A stretch of DNA of 64,000 bases from Mycolicibacterium frederiksbergense (GTDB lineage: Bacteria; Actinomycetota; Actinomycetes; Mycobacteriales; Mycobacteriaceae): contig NZ_CP038799.1 of assembly GCF_012223425.1 (NCBI RefSeq), forward strand, positions 2,480,001 through 2,544,000, in the 5' to 3' direction. Shown here piece after piece: positions 17,283 to 26,072 of the stretch; position 1 is the stretch's first letter, and every line of letters starts with the position of its first letter. The notes below the pieces were generated by a model, which worked only from the letters and a program-made list of their open reading frames with translations, did no database searches and was not told the DNA's origin. A program made the position numbers and the translations under genes.

Positions 17283-18116
17283 TCAGTTGATGCTGCAGGC
17301 CACCGGGGTGTGGGTACACCCGCAGGCCGCAGCGTACTCGGCCGGCGTGCGGTAGCCCAGGGCCGAGTGACGGTGTCGAGTGTTGTGCTCGTCCTTGAAG
17401 TCGCTGATGACCACGCGGGCCTCGAACAGGGTGGTCCAGTAGTTGCGGTTGAGGCACTCCTTCCTGAGTCTGTTGTTGAAGGATTCGATGTAGCCGTTGT
17501 CCCACGGGCAGCCCGGCGGGATGTAGACCATCCCGGTCTTGTGCTCGCAGAAACGTTGCAGCGCTTGGGAAACCATCTCCGGGCCATTGTCGAGCCGCAG
17601 TACCTTCGGCGGGCCGCCGTGGGCGGCGAACACCGCTTTCAGTTCCTCGACCAGGTGCTCGCCGGTGATGGAGCGCTCAACCAGGTTCAGCAGCGACTCG
17701 CGGGTGTGCTCGTCGATCATCGAGGCGATCTTGATGGCCTTACCGTCGACGGTGGAGTCGAACTGGAAGTCGATCGCCCACACCACCTTCGGCGCATCGG
17801 CGACGATCGGCGGCACCGAGGAAACGCCGGCCCGCTTACGGGGGCTGTGCACGCGCACCTGCAGACCCTCTTCACGCCACAGTCGGTGGATCTTCTTCTT
17901 GTTGACCTCACGGCGCTCGTCGTAGCGCAACGCCGCCCAGGCGCGCCGGAACCCATGGCACGGGTGTTTGGTGGCGTAGGCGCGCAGCCAAGCCCTCATT
18001 TCGGCGTCCGGATCGGTCGGGGTCTGTGCCAACGGCAGGCGACGGCAGGTGGAGCGGGCCAGCCCAACGGCCTTGCACGCCAACCGTTCCGACATGCCCA
18101 ACGTATTGGCGAGCAT
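17283..18116 (-). CDS. IS3-family transposase OrfB, copy 2
   Basis: The protein is identical to the 277-residue OrfB of copy 1, with the DDE residues in WAIDFQFDS, RLDNGPEMV and YIESFNNRLRKE. The slippery heptamer for fusion with OrfA lies at 18152-18158 on the minus strand. Confidence 0.93.
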   Translation of the reverse strand: MLANTLGMSERLACKAVGLARSTCRRLPLAQTPTDPDAEMRAWLRAYATKHPCHGFRRAWAALRYDERREVNKKKIHRLWREEGLQVRVHSPRKRAGVSSVPPIVADAPKVVWAIDFQFDSTVDGKAIKIASMIDEHTRESLLNLVERSITGEHLVEELKAVFAAHGGPPKVLRLDNGPEMVSQALQRFCEHKTGMVYIPPGCPWDNGYIESFNNRLRKECLNRNYWTTLFEARVVISDFKDEHNTRHRHSALGYRTPAEYAAACGCTHTPVACSIN

Positions 18117-18145
18117 CTCGACGGCGCGGCGCTTGGCAGCTGGGC

Positions 18146-18436
18146 TCAGAATTTTCCCTTAGCGACCTCCCGCAGGGCGTCTTTGACCAGCTCGGCTTCG
18201 GCGAGTAGCCGCTTAAGCCGGGCGTTCTGCTCGCGCAGCTCCTTGAGCTCCTTGGCGGCGTCGGTGTCCATCCCGCCGTAGGAACGGCGCCAGTTGTACA
18301 GCGTCGCCGGCGAGACCTCCAGCTCGCCGGCGATCTCCTCGCCGGTCTTGCCTTCTGCGGCCAGCTCATCTGCTCGGCGCAACTTGCGCACGATGTCTTC
18401 TGCGGAATTCCGCTTCCGACCAGCCATACGTTTCAT
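18146..18436 (-). CDS. IS3-family transposase OrfA, copy 2
   Basis: The protein is identical to OrfA of copy 1 (96 residues, helix-turn-helix plus leucine zipper). The start and ribosome site are the same. Confidence 0.9.
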   Translation of the reverse strand: MKRMAGRKRNSAEDIVRKLRRADELAAEGKTGEEIAGELEVSPATLYNWRRSYGGMDTDAAKELKELREQNARLKRLLAEAELVKDALREVAKGKF

Positions 18437-18532
18437 CGTCCCTTCTCGCCCGACATGGGGCCACAGGACTCTAAAACTGGTTGGGCTCATTCAACGGGAA
18501 CACGCCAGACGCTTGCGCAGTCCTCGAAGAAC

Positions 18533-18667
18533 ATGTGGCAATGGCGCAGTCCACTCGCTGATCGCGTCGATGTGTACGACCTGGAGCGTCTAGTCAGGAC
18601 ACTAGGCGATGTGATCAGCGGTCGAGATGGACTGGGTCGGCTGGTCAAATGGCGGCGACATCTGTGA
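18533..18667 (+). CDS. Possible small protein or 3' gene fragment
   Basis: A 44-codon frame begins MWQWRSPLADRVDVYDLERL and ends VKWRRHL. The composition is protein-like, but there is no clear ribosome site and I recognise no family. It starts 26 bases behind IS3 copy 2, so it may be the tail of a gene that the element or an older deletion removed. Confidence 0.25.
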   Translation: MWQWRSPLADRVDVYDLERLVRTLGDVISGRDGLGRLVKWRRHL

Positions 18668-18745
18668 GCGTGTGTGGTCCTCCGGCCTGACGGTTGTTCG
18701 CAGGCGAGGGGGCCTGGCTCTGGGGTGGTTCTTCGGCCCGAGCTC

Positions 18746-19588
18746 TTATTCGACAGCGGTGAGGACGTTCACCGTGGCTCCGTCGTCGGTGGAGGTGTAG
18801 ATGGCGCTATCTGTGGCGATGTAGACCTGGCCGTCGCCAGCGGCGAGAAGGGCCTGAGGTTTGGCGTTCAGGGTGTGTCGTGGCTGCCAGGTCTGCCCGT
18901 TGTCGGTGCTGGTGTAGAGGCTTCCTTCGAGGTCGACTCCGAGCAGGGGACCGCGCTCGGGCCAGCTGACGAGTACCAGTGCCGGTGCGCCGTTGACTGT
19001 GGCGAACGTCCTTGCGCCGTCGTTGCTTCGGAGGAGCCCTTGGCGTGTGGTCGCGAGGATCTCATCGGCGTCTGCGGGTGATACTGCGAGGTCAGAGGCA
19101 AAGACTTCTGCTCGCCGCTGCCAGGACTGCTGATCGAGGCTGACCATCACCGTGCCCGACTGGCTGTCGTGACCGTAGACCCGTCCGTGGCGGTACTCGA
19201 GTGCGTGAAAATCGGCGCTGCCGTGCAGCGACAGAGATTCCCAGGATCGGCCGGCGTCGCTGCTCTTGATCAGGCCCAGATGTGGCGGTTGTTGACGGTC
19301 AGCCGGATCTGGGTGGCCGCTGGCCAAGAATTCGTCGGGGCCGGTGACGGTAAATCCCATGAAGTCCTGCGCTAGGTCGCCGACTCGTTGTGGCGCCTGA
19401 CCGGACTCCACCGCAAAGAGACCGTAATGGCTTGCCACATAGAGGCTTTCGTTGGCCGGATTGATACCAAGACCGTGGATGTGCACCATGCCCGGCACAA
19501 TCGCGGGTCCGCTGTCGGGGGCGTTCGACGAACACGCCGCGGCCAGGGCTCCGGTGAGAATTGCGGCAATGAATGTACGAAGCTGCAC
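18746..19588 (-). CDS. Secreted BNR/Asp-box beta-propeller lipoprotein
   Basis: The 280-residue product has a lipoprotein signal (VQLRTFIAAILTGALAAAC) followed by propeller repeats with Asp-box motifs: SSDAGRSWESL, SNDGARTFATV, STDNGQTWQPR and STDDGATVNV. It resembles the sialidase-like or F510_1955-type glycosylhydrolase fold family, in which many members have no known enzymatic activity. It probably sits outside the membrane as a metal or ligand binder; that role is an inference from its setting. GTG 19588 follows GGAAGG by 7 bases. It is divergent from the DUF305 gene, and the intergenic region holds a BlaI-type dyad and a two-component-type repeat. Confidence 0.75.
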   Translation of the reverse strand: MQLRTFIAAILTGALAAACSSNAPDSGPAIVPGMVHIHGLGINPANESLYVASHYGLFAVESGQAPQRVGDLAQDFMGFTVTGPDEFLASGHPDPADRQQPPHLGLIKSSDAGRSWESLSLHGSADFHALEYRHGRVYGHDSQSGTVMVSLDQQSWQRRAEVFASDLAVSPADADEILATTRQGLLRSNDGARTFATVNGAPALVLVSWPERGPLLGVDLEGSLYTSTDNGQTWQPRHTLNAKPQALLAAGDGQVYIATDSAIYTSTDDGATVNVLTAVE

Positions 19589-19612
19589 ACTGACACCTTC
19601 CGGTCTCGGATG

Positions 19613-19635
19613 ATCTACGTAGTGCAATAGTAGAT
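19613..19635 (+). promoter_or_regulatory. BlaI-type dyad between propeller lipoprotein and DUF305 gene
   Basis: Halves ATCTACGTAG and AATAGTAGAT with spacer TGC. It lies 25 bp upstream of the minus-strand lipoprotein start and is nearly identical to the site at 50428-50450 in the duplicated module. Confidence 0.65.
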
Positions 19636-19712
19636 GGGTGGCACAGGGCAACGGCGTGACGCTGGTATGACCTTGGGCGGCGCGACGGGTGCCGACGGGG
19701 CGGCGAGGCGTC

Positions 19713-19729
19713 TTCATCAAATCTTTATC
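19713..19729 (+). promoter_or_regulatory. Two-component-type direct repeat, site A
   Basis: TTCATC-AAATC-TTTATC, an 11-bp period typical of OmpR-family sites. It lies 108 bp before the DUF305 start at 19838. Confidence 0.55.
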
Positions 19730-19837
19730 GGAACACGAGCCGACCCATACGCGGAGTCTTGAGGCTGGACTGAGGCGGCGAGAGCGCTTGCCGCGGGGAC
19801 GCATGGTGTCACCAAGATGTGTGAGAAAGGATGTGCG

Positions 19838-20512
19838 ATGCAGCACAAGCGATTCAAGATTGGGTTTGCGGCGTTAGCGGCGTCGGCCCTGCTTGTCAGT
19901 GCCTGTTCGAAGGCGACAACTGACTCTCAGCCATCGACGAGCAGCACCTCGGCGGCAGCATCGGCATCGCCGAGCGCTGCCAGCAGCGACGGCACACACA
20001 ACGACGCTGATGTGAAGTTTGCCCAAGGCATGATTCCTCATCACCAGCAGGCGATCGAGATGAGCGACATGCTTCTGGGCAAGCAAGGCATCGATCCCGA
20101 GGTCATCTCGCTGGCGAACGAAATCAAGAACGCTCAAGGCCCTGAGATAGAGAAGATGCAGGGCTGGCTTCAGGACTGGGGAGTGTCGTCCTCGCCTGCA
20201 CCTGCGCCGACCAGCACCGCAATGCCTGGCCACCAGATGCCGAGCGGCGACATGGGCGACATGCCCGGTATGGGCGGCGGCGGCCACGGCATGATGTCGG
20301 AAGCCGACATGGCTGCGCTGCAGAACGCGCAGGGCGCGGAGGCGAGCCGACTCTTCTTGACGCAAATGATTGCCCATCACAAGGGCGCAATCATGATGGC
20401 GCAGGAGGAAATTGAAATCGGCCAGTTCCCGGCGGCGGTGGAGATGGCGGAAGCCATTGTGTCCTCTCAGCAAGCGGAGATCGACACGATGCAGGGGATG
20501 CTGGACAAGTAA
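19838..20512 (+). CDS. DUF305 lipoprotein, module 1
   Basis: This 224-residue protein has a lipoprotein signal (ALAASALLVSAC), a Ser/Ala-rich linker and two DUF305 repeats: DADVKFAQGMIPHHQQAIEM near residue 60 and RLFLTQMIAHHKGAIMMA near residue 170. DUF305 is a ferritin-like helical domain. Between them lies a Met/His/Gly-rich stretch (MPGHQMPSGDMGDMPGMGGG) that looks suited to copper. DUF305 proteins are common in copper islands; a periplasmic-side copper store or chaperone is an inference. The ATG at 19838 follows AGAAAGGA. It converges on the kinase gene with 19 bases between the stops. Confidence 0.88.
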   Translation: MQHKRFKIGFAALAASALLVSACSKATTDSQPSTSSTSAAASASPSAASSDGTHNDADVKFAQGMIPHHQQAIEMSDMLLGKQGIDPEVISLANEIKNAQGPEIEKMQGWLQDWGVSSSPAPAPTSTAMPGHQMPSGDMGDMPGMGGGGHGMMSEADMAALQNAQGAEASRLFLTQMIAHHKGAIMMAQEEIEIGQFPAAVEMAEAIVSSQQAEIDTMQGMLDK

Positions 20513-20531
20513 CAGGTCAGAGGCGCGACGG

Positions 20532-21716
20532 TCAGGTCCGCGCTGAGGCCCCCGCAACAGGGAACTCCTCGGCGCGTACCTGAGCGACGGGTAAGTCGAC
20601 GGTGAATGTTGCGCCGGCGCCAAGTCCAGCGCTCGCTACGGAAATGGATCCGCCGTGGGCCTCGACCAGCGCTTTGGCGATGGCGAGCCCTAAACCTGCG
20701 CCGCCATGCTCGCGATCGCGGGCGGCGTCGGCCCGATAGAACCTCTCGAACAGCCGGGGGAGGTGCTCGGGGGCAATCCCTTCACCGGTGTCGGCGACGG
20801 CGATCCTCAACCGGTCGCCGTCGCGGACACAGTTGACGTCGACCGAGCCGCCGGATGGTGTGTGCCGCAGCGCATTTTCCAGCAGGTTTCCCAGGACTTG
20901 GGAGAGTCGCTGCTCGTCGGCCCATAACGGCGGCAGTGTTGTCTGTAGGCGCACGCGTAGCGCAACACCTTTGCTGTCGTAGCGTTCCTGCGCCGCGGCG
21001 ACGCATTGGCGCGTCAAGCGGTCGACGTCAATAGTGGCGTAGGACATGGAAACTGAACTTTCCTCGGCCTTCGCGAGAGCAGCGACATCATCGGAGAACC
21101 GCACCAGCCGGCGGGTCTGGTCGCGCAGCATGGCCGCCGTCTGCGGCGTCAAAGTACGCACACCGTCTTCGAGTGCTTCGATATAGGCCTCCAGCACCGC
21201 GACCGGTGTACGGATCTCGTGCGCCAAGTCTCCGAACAATCGCTGTCTTGTCGAATCAACCGCTTGGAGCCGGGAAGCCATCTGATTGAAGGCGGTCGAG
21301 AGCGCGTCGAAATCGTCGCCCAGTCGCGGCGGTGACACACGGATCTCGTAATTCCCCTGAGCGACATCGGTGGCGGCGGAGGCAACCTCGGTGATGGACC
21401 GTTGGAGCCGTCGACTGACGTAGAAGCTGACGGCAAGCGCGGCCAGTGCCGACACCGCCAGGGCGCCCCCGATGGACATCACCGTCGCGTAGCCGTAGGC
21501 CTCCTCGGCATGCACTTCCTCCGGTGAGTCCATCGGCACCCCCGCGAGATGAAGATGCTCACGGAACAGAGGAGGGCCGACGACGGCGGCCACCACCGCG
21601 GTCGTCGCGGCCCCAGCTACCAACACAATGACTTGGGCTGCCAGCAACCGCAGGCCGATACCGGGTCGACCCCACCGTCGACGTCGGCGAGCTGTGGCCG
21701 CCGGCCCGGGAGTCAC
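20532..21716 (-). CDS. Sensor histidine kinase, module 1
   Basis: The 394-residue kinase has two membrane helices (about 22-46 and 80-102) around a short extracellular loop of about 35 residues, then a HAMP domain, a HisKA region with the phospho-acceptor in AHEIRTP (near 168), an N box (ENALRHT), G boxes (DTGEGIAPEHLPRLFERF, GGAGLGLAIAKALV) and an ATPase fold. The small loop suggests that the signal is sensed in or near the membrane. GTG 21716 overlaps the regulator's stop codon (GTGA), so the pair is one operon. An apparently broken paralogue lies at 51354-52587. Confidence 0.93.
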   Translation of the reverse strand: MTPGPAATARRRRRWGRPGIGLRLLAAQVIVLVAGAATTAVVAAVVGPPLFREHLHLAGVPMDSPEEVHAEEAYGYATVMSIGGALAVSALAALAVSFYVSRRLQRSITEVASAATDVAQGNYEIRVSPPRLGDDFDALSTAFNQMASRLQAVDSTRQRLFGDLAHEIRTPVAVLEAYIEALEDGVRTLTPQTAAMLRDQTRRLVRFSDDVAALAKAEESSVSMSYATIDVDRLTRQCVAAAQERYDSKGVALRVRLQTTLPPLWADEQRLSQVLGNLLENALRHTPSGGSVDVNCVRDGDRLRIAVADTGEGIAPEHLPRLFERFYRADAARDREHGGAGLGLAIAKALVEAHGGSISVASAGLGAGATFTVDLPVAQVRAEEFPVAGASART

Positions 21717-22468
21717 TGTCCCGTTCCCATCCGGTATCCCACACCTCGTACCGTGGCGATATAGCGCGGAGAGGCTGCATCGTCGCCCAGTTTGCGCCGC
21801 AGATGGCCGATGTGGACGTCAACGAGGTGCTCGTTGCCGACCCAGGGTCCGTCGCGAACGATTTCAAGTAGTTGACGGCGGCTCAGTACATTCCCTGGCC
21901 GGCCGGAAAGGGCTTCAAGAATGTCGAACTCTGTCCGGGTCAACAAGATTTGTTCGTCGTCGATGCGTACCTCGCGGGCGGCGACGTCGATGCTCAGCGC
22001 GCCGAAGCGACGCGGTGGCGCTACGGGATTTTCGGCGGTTGCGGTGGCTGATTGCAGGACGCGTGGCCGCCGCAGCATGGCGCGAATGCGCGCGACGAGT
22101 TCGCGGGGGCTGAAGGGTTTGGTGATGTAGTCGTCGGCGCCGACGGTGAGGCCGAGGACTGTGTCGATTTCGGTGTCGCGGGCGGTGAGCATGACGACGT
22201 AGGCGTCGGAGAACGTGCGCAGCTGCCTGCAGACTTCCAATCCATCGATGCCGGGCAGGCCGATGTCGAGGATGACGACGTCGGGGTCGAGGTCGTGAGC
22301 GACGGCGATCGCGTCGACGCCGTTGCCAACCACCACTGCCTCGAACTGCTCGCGTTCTAGATAGCTGGCCACCACTTCGGCCAGGGGAAGTTCGTCGTCG
22401 ACGACCAGGGCGCGGTATCCCTTCGCCTGCTCAGGCGGCGTACCCGGATGGTGATCCATGGTCATCAT
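21713..22468 (-). CDS. OmpR-family response regulator, module 1
   Basis: The 251-residue regulator has a receiver domain (ALVVDDELPLAEVV, phospho-acceptor Asp in VVILDIGLPG, Thr in MLTARDT, Lys in ITKPFSP) and a winged-helix DNA-binding domain ([44 protein letters not shown]). It pairs with the kinase at 20532-21716. The ATG at 22468 is the first of three close Met codons; the ribosome site is weak. A direct repeat (22521-22537) 53 bp upstream suggests autoregulation. Confidence 0.93.
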   Translation of the reverse strand: MMTMDHHPGTPPEQAKGYRALVVDDELPLAEVVASYLEREQFEAVVVGNGVDAIAVAHDLDPDVVILDIGLPGIDGLEVCRQLRTFSDAYVVMLTARDTEIDTVLGLTVGADDYITKPFSPRELVARIRAMLRRPRVLQSATATAENPVAPPRRFGALSIDVAAREVRIDDEQILLTRTEFDILEALSGRPGNVLSRRQLLEIVRDGPWVGNEHLVDVHIGHLRRKLGDDAASPRYIATVRGVGYRMGTGQ

Positions 22469-22520
22469 GGTGCCTGCTGATACGGGTGCAGCGGCGCTCG
22501 ACTGCCGGAGCGGCGCGATC

Positions 22521-22537
22521 TTCAGCAGATCTTTACG
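22521..22537 (+). promoter_or_regulatory. Two-component-type direct repeat, site B
   Basis: TTCAGC-AGATC-TTTACG. It lies 53 bp upstream of the regulator on the minus strand and 60 bp upstream of the small membrane protein on the plus strand. The paralogous site E stands at nearly the same distance from its regulator. Confidence 0.5.
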
Positions 22538-22596
22538 AGACTCATACCGATTGCGCCCTGCGGCCGGGAGATTCTCAGTGCTGAGGAGGGCCTGAC

Positions 22597-22797
22597 ATGC
22601 GCTGGCTGATGGACGTCTGCCCGAACAGTCTCGGGTGGCAAACATGGCTGATCCTGTGCGCCGTCATTGTCGTGCTGTGGGCCGCCGCCATCGCCGGCGT
22701 GACGGCCCTATTCCACGCTTCTGGGCGGCCGTGCCGCAGCCGGCGGCGGGAGGCACTGCAGGAGCCTGTTCGCAGCGGCCACGCCGGAACGGACTGA
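22597..22797 (+). CDS. Small single-helix membrane protein, module 1
   Basis: This 66-residue protein has one membrane helix (TWLILCAVIVVLWAAAIAGV) after a short N-terminus with a Cys (MRWLMDVCPNS) and a charged C-terminal tail. A paralogue at 53471-53683 has the same layout (MQWCIDIVSGIGGG and the helix) and the same position divergent from a response regulator. The family is unknown to me. It could be a small regulator of the kinase or a partner of the copper proteins; both are guesses. The ribosome site is GAGGAGGG, 6 bases before ATG. Confidence 0.7.
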   Translation: MRWLMDVCPNSLGWQTWLILCAVIVVLWAAAIAGVTALFHASGRPCRSRRREALQEPVRSGHAGTD

Positions 22798-22838
22798 CTG
22801 GTCCGCGACGCGCCCGAGGTAGCGCTCGCCGCGAGGTG

Positions 22839-24248
22839 TCAGTATTCGATCAAGCGCGTGACGTAGGGCGTCATCCCGGAGCTGCGTACGGGTGAGATTT
22901 TGACCACTGACCCGGTGTAGGGAGCTTCAAGCATCATGCCGTCGCCGAGGTACATGGCTTCGTGCTGGCTGGCGTTGGGGCCGTAGAAGATGAGATCCCC
23001 GCGCTGCATCTGCGATGACGGCACTTTGCGGCCGGCGTTGTACTGAGAGCCGGAGTAGTGGTCGAGTTTGATGCCTACGCCAGCGAAGGCGTAGAGCATC
23101 AGGCCGGAACAGTCGAAGCCGACGGTGTTGGCTCCCTGATCTATTCCCCGAGAGGGCCCATTGGCGTTGCCGCCGCCCCAGGAGTAAGGAACGCCGAGTT
23201 GCGACATGGCGCGTCGGATCACGAATTCAGAGGCTTGACGGCCGTACAGGCGGGGGATGCGTCCGTTGGTGATGCCGGGATCTGCGGCGGCGGTCGCGGG
23301 GGAGAGGATGCCGAGTTTGACGAGGAAGTTTCGGCCCATGTCTGCGGTGAGTTGCAGCGAGGTCGCCATGATTTTGAGGACGGCGTTGATGATGGCTATC
23401 GGATCGCCGGCCACATTGGCACTGGGCACCATCGGCAGCGTGGTGTCCCACTGGCCGGCGACAGAGCTGTCTGCCGGTGCCGGACTGGAGCGGTCCCATT
23501 GGCCGCTCGGCGGCACTGCGGCGCCGGATTGCGCGGCCATGGGCTGGTGCGCGGTAGCTGCTACCGGTCGGGCAGTAGTCAGTCGGGTTTGTGCGGAGTT
23601 CCGTTCGGCGGCCAGCCGGGTGAGGTCGGACTGTTGATCGGTGAATGCACGTTGCGCGCCAACGAGTTCGGTGACTGCGGCGTCCTGTCGCCGTTGCGCT
23701 TCGCCCGCTGCTCCGTCGGCGTCCAGGCGAGCCTGCTTGGCGGCCGAGAGTCGGTTGGCGCGTTCAGTCTGGCGTCGGCGAAGATCGTCTTTGACCCTGC
23801 CGAAGGCAAGGAGATAGGTCTGCTGCGTCGAGGCTGCCGAGAGGATGTCTTCAGGGCTGCTTGCCAGCGGCAGCGCGCGGGAGGGGCCGTTCATGTAGGT
23901 CGAGGCGGCGAAATCGTCGAAACGCTGCTGCGTGGCGTCGATGGCGGTCTGGCTGTCGGCGAGTGCTCTCTCGCTGTCTTCGAGTGTGCGGTGCGCCTCG
24001 GCGACCGCCTCGCGGGCGGTGGCAAGCTCAACCAGGGCCCGATTGACGCTCTCCTGTTTGTGTTGGATGTCCGCGCCGATATCGGCGACCTGCTGGTTGG
24101 CTTCGGCAACGGCAGCGACAAGTCCTGCGACCGTTTCGCTGTCACCATCAGGTTCGCTTCCGTGACCGGCCGTTGCGATGCCCGAGGTGTGAAGCACCAG
24201 CACCGCAAAAATCACCCCGGTGGTGAGAAGTGAAGTGAGGCGCCGCAT
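22839..24248 (-). CDS. RipA-like NlpC/P60 peptidoglycan endopeptidase
   Basis: The 469-residue protein has a signal peptide (MRRLTSLLTTGVIFAVLVLH), a long coiled coil (about 35-210), a linker with repeated GQWDxxxP segments (about 225-265) and a C-terminal NlpC/P60 domain. Catalytic Cys is in GFDCSGLMLYAF near 378 and His in SQHEAMYLGDG near 431; the C-terminus (ISPVRSSGMTPYVTRLIEY) matches RipA/RipB. RipA cleaves wall peptides at the septum. The full RipA layout with the autoinhibitory coiled coil makes it a second RipA in addition to the chromosomal one expected elsewhere. ATG 24248 follows AGGAGA. It is divergent from blaI with a dyad between. Confidence 0.9.
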   Translation of the reverse strand: MRRLTSLLTTGVIFAVLVLHTSGIATAGHGSEPDGDSETVAGLVAAVAEANQQVADIGADIQHKQESVNRALVELATAREAVAEAHRTLEDSERALADSQTAIDATQQRFDDFAASTYMNGPSRALPLASSPEDILSAASTQQTYLLAFGRVKDDLRRRQTERANRLSAAKQARLDADGAAGEAQRRQDAAVTELVGAQRAFTDQQSDLTRLAAERNSAQTRLTTARPVAATAHQPMAAQSGAAVPPSGQWDRSSPAPADSSVAGQWDTTLPMVPSANVAGDPIAIINAVLKIMATSLQLTADMGRNFLVKLGILSPATAAADPGITNGRIPRLYGRQASEFVIRRAMSQLGVPYSWGGGNANGPSRGIDQGANTVGFDCSGLMLYAFAGVGIKLDHYSGSQYNAGRKVPSSQMQRGDLIFYGPNASQHEAMYLGDGMMLEAPYTGSVVKISPVRSSGMTPYVTRLIEY

Positions 24249-24337
24249 CAATTCTCCTGTGGGGTGGCTGCCGGTGGCCGCGAGTCGGTCGGGGGCAGTG
24301 CGCCGAGGTGTCATGTGCAACGGCCTATTAGCGCTGT

Positions 24338-24364
24338 AACTACGTAGTTGCTTAGTACGTAGTT
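24338..24364 (+). promoter_or_regulatory. Variant BlaI-type dyad between ripA-like gene and blaI 1
   Basis: AACTACGTAG and GTACGTAGTT are separated by 7 bases instead of 3. It is the only repeat of this type in the divergent region and so the best candidate for autoregulation of BlaI 1 and control of the RipA-like gene. Confidence 0.5.
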
Positions 24365-24578
24365 GGAACGTACATCACTGCAGCATCAGGAGAAGCGCCT
24401 GTCACAGTCTCAACTCGGTAACACCTGACCGGCCGGCAGCATGTGCTCTTGGGCCCGAGGGGTCGGTGCCTTGGACCGGATTCGATGGCGCACGCCGTAG
24501 CGGATCAACATTGGTGGCGCAGCCGCGGCGAGGTCCCCGGCATCTGGGCTGTTGGCGGCTACATTAGGAGGCTGCAGG

Positions 24579-24998
24579 GTGCCGCGCTGTGCGAATCGGC
24601 CACCTCGTCAGAGCGGGCAGGAGTTGCGGCGGATGGAACAGCGAGGATTCGGCGATCTCGAAGCGGTGGTCATGGACTGGGTGTGGGATCACGAGGAGCC
24701 GGTCACAGTGCGTGACGTATTTGAGGACCTGTCCCAGCAGCGACCCATTGCGTACACCACCGTGTTGTCGACCATGGACAACCTGTATCGCAAGCGGTGG
24801 CTCAAACGGCAGCGCAACGGCAAGGCCTATGTGTACCGGGCGGCGATGAGTCGTGAGGAGCGCTCAGCGCGTCTGATGAAAGCCGCATTCGACTCCGGCG
24901 GCGACACCAACACTGTGCTGGCATTCTTCCTTGAGCAGATGAATACAGAGCAGTCGGCGCAACTGAAGGCGGCGCTGCGAAAGGGGCGGCGATCATGA
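24579..24998 (+). CDS. blaI: BlaI/CopY-family repressor 1
   Basis: The 139-residue protein has the winged-helix domain of the BlaI/MecI/CopY family (FGDLEAVVMDWVWDHEEPVT, AYTTVLSTMDNLYRKRWL, AYVYRAAMSREE) and a helical dimerisation tail. These repressors bind dyads and are removed by proteolysis or by a metal. The adjacent M56 protease argues for the BlaI-BlaR mode; the CxC copper motif of CopY is not visible in its C-terminus. GTG 24579 follows AGGAGG by 7 bases and adds 19 residues before the Met at 24636. A paralogue lies at 44028-44399. Confidence 0.88.
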   Translation: MPRCANRPPRQSGQELRRMEQRGFGDLEAVVMDWVWDHEEPVTVRDVFEDLSQQRPIAYTTVLSTMDNLYRKRWLKRQRNGKAYVYRAAMSREERSARLMKAAFDSGGDTNTVLAFFLEQMNTEQSAQLKAALRKGRRS

Positions 24999-25915
24999 CG
25001 ACGGCTCTGTGGCTGGTGTTCTACGGCGCAGCGCTGGCGTGGCTTGCTCCACCGGTACTGCGGCGCCTCACTCGTGGCGGGGTGAGCCCGTCCATGGGTG
25101 TCGCCGCCTGGCTGGCCACCATTGCCGCCGCGCTAGCGGCGTGGCTGGCCGCAGTGGTGCTGGTGGTCACCGCGACGTCGAACAGCATCCTCGACGGCTC
25201 GGTGGTGACCCTGTGCCTGGAACTGTTCGGATTCTCCGATCACACGCCGCTGGCGGGACGCCTCGGTTCCATTGCCCTGATCGGCGGGGGACTACTGACA
25301 TCGGCGGTCGTGGCGCTGCGACTAGGCCGCTGCCTGTCCAGACTGCGCACCCGAAGCCACGAGCACGCCCATGCCGCGCGGATCGTCGGTCGGCCCACCG
25401 ACCATCCCCACGTCGTTGTCGTGGAGGCCGACCTTCCCGCCGCCTACTGTGTCATCGGCCGCCCCCATGCGATCGTCGTCACCTCGGCGGCCGTGAAATC
25501 GTTGAACCGAGCGCAGATGAAAGCGGTTCTCGCGCACGAGGATGCCCACCTTTCAGGGCATCATCACCACATTCTCATGGTGCTGCGTGCCCTCGCCGCC
25601 ACCCTTCCTCAGCTTCCCTTGTTCGCCTGCGCACATCAGGCTGTGGCGGAGCTGCTGGAGATGTGCGCGGACGATACCGCCGCTCGTCGCGTCGGCACTC
25701 GTCCGTTGCTCACGGGGCTGCTTGCGTTGGCCGGTCACCGACCTCCTGTGGCCGAAGGTCTGGCCGCGGCGGCAACGGCGGTCATCACCCGCGCTGAGCG
25801 ACTGGTCACCCCGACGCGTCGGCACGTGCGGTGGCGTCACCGCGCTCTCCTGGTTGCCGCCATCGCCACCATGCTCGCCACTCCGGCGTTCATCCAGGTG
25901 CTCTGCCACCACTAG
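24995..25915 (+). CDS. M56-family membrane metalloprotease (BlaR1-type antirepressor)
   Basis: The 306-residue protein has membrane helices at the N-terminus (about 3-20, 38-60, 85-105), a cytoplasmic zinc protease domain with HEDAH near residue 180, the downstream glutamate region ELLEMCADDTAARR, and a C-terminal helix. It lacks the large extracellular beta-lactam sensor of BlaR1. In this family the protease inactivates the partner BlaI repressor on signal. ATG overlaps the blaI stop (ATGA). The ligand is unknown; wall damage or copper are both plausible from the genes nearby. Confidence 0.85.
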   Translation: MTTALWLVFYGAALAWLAPPVLRRLTRGGVSPSMGVAAWLATIAAALAAWLAAVVLVVTATSNSILDGSVVTLCLELFGFSDHTPLAGRLGSIALIGGGLLTSAVVALRLGRCLSRLRTRSHEHAHAARIVGRPTDHPHVVVVEADLPAAYCVIGRPHAIVVTSAAVKSLNRAQMKAVLAHEDAHLSGHHHHILMVLRALAATLPQLPLFACAHQAVAELLEMCADDTAARRVGTRPLLTGLLALAGHRPPVAEGLAAAATAVITRAERLVTPTRRHVRWRHRALLVAAIATMLATPAFIQVLCHH

Positions 25916-26049
25916 GTGCCACCTAGCTCTGATCCGGGTTCGGGACGGCCAATGCGCACCTGGGGCGGACGAGGACCCTTTGGCGGTCGGTATTGGCCCA
26001 CCCAGCAATCCTTCCTTGACTGCCTGACGCCTGAGTCCACTCGCAAATT

Positions 26050-26072
26050 ATCTACGTAGTCAAACCGTAGAT
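26050..26072 (+). promoter_or_regulatory. BlaI-type dyad
   Basis: Halves ATCTACGTAG and AACCGTAGAT with spacer TCA, behind the M56 gene. It is not close to a start codon I can identify. Confidence 0.6.

Larger units (their letters stand above)
17224..18507 (-). mobile_element. IS3-family element, copy 2 (1284 bp)
   Basis: By eye it matches the copy at 12817-14100, offset 4407 bp, in the same orientation. Its own target duplication is GACG (17220-17223 and 18508-18511), so it inserted independently. The lack of visible differences between copies points to recent transposition. Confidence 0.95.

Noticed and set aside
12817..18507. Composite transposon made of the two IS3 copies
   Set aside because: Each copy has its own 4-bp target duplication, so they inserted one by one. 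A composite would have matching bases only at the outer ends.
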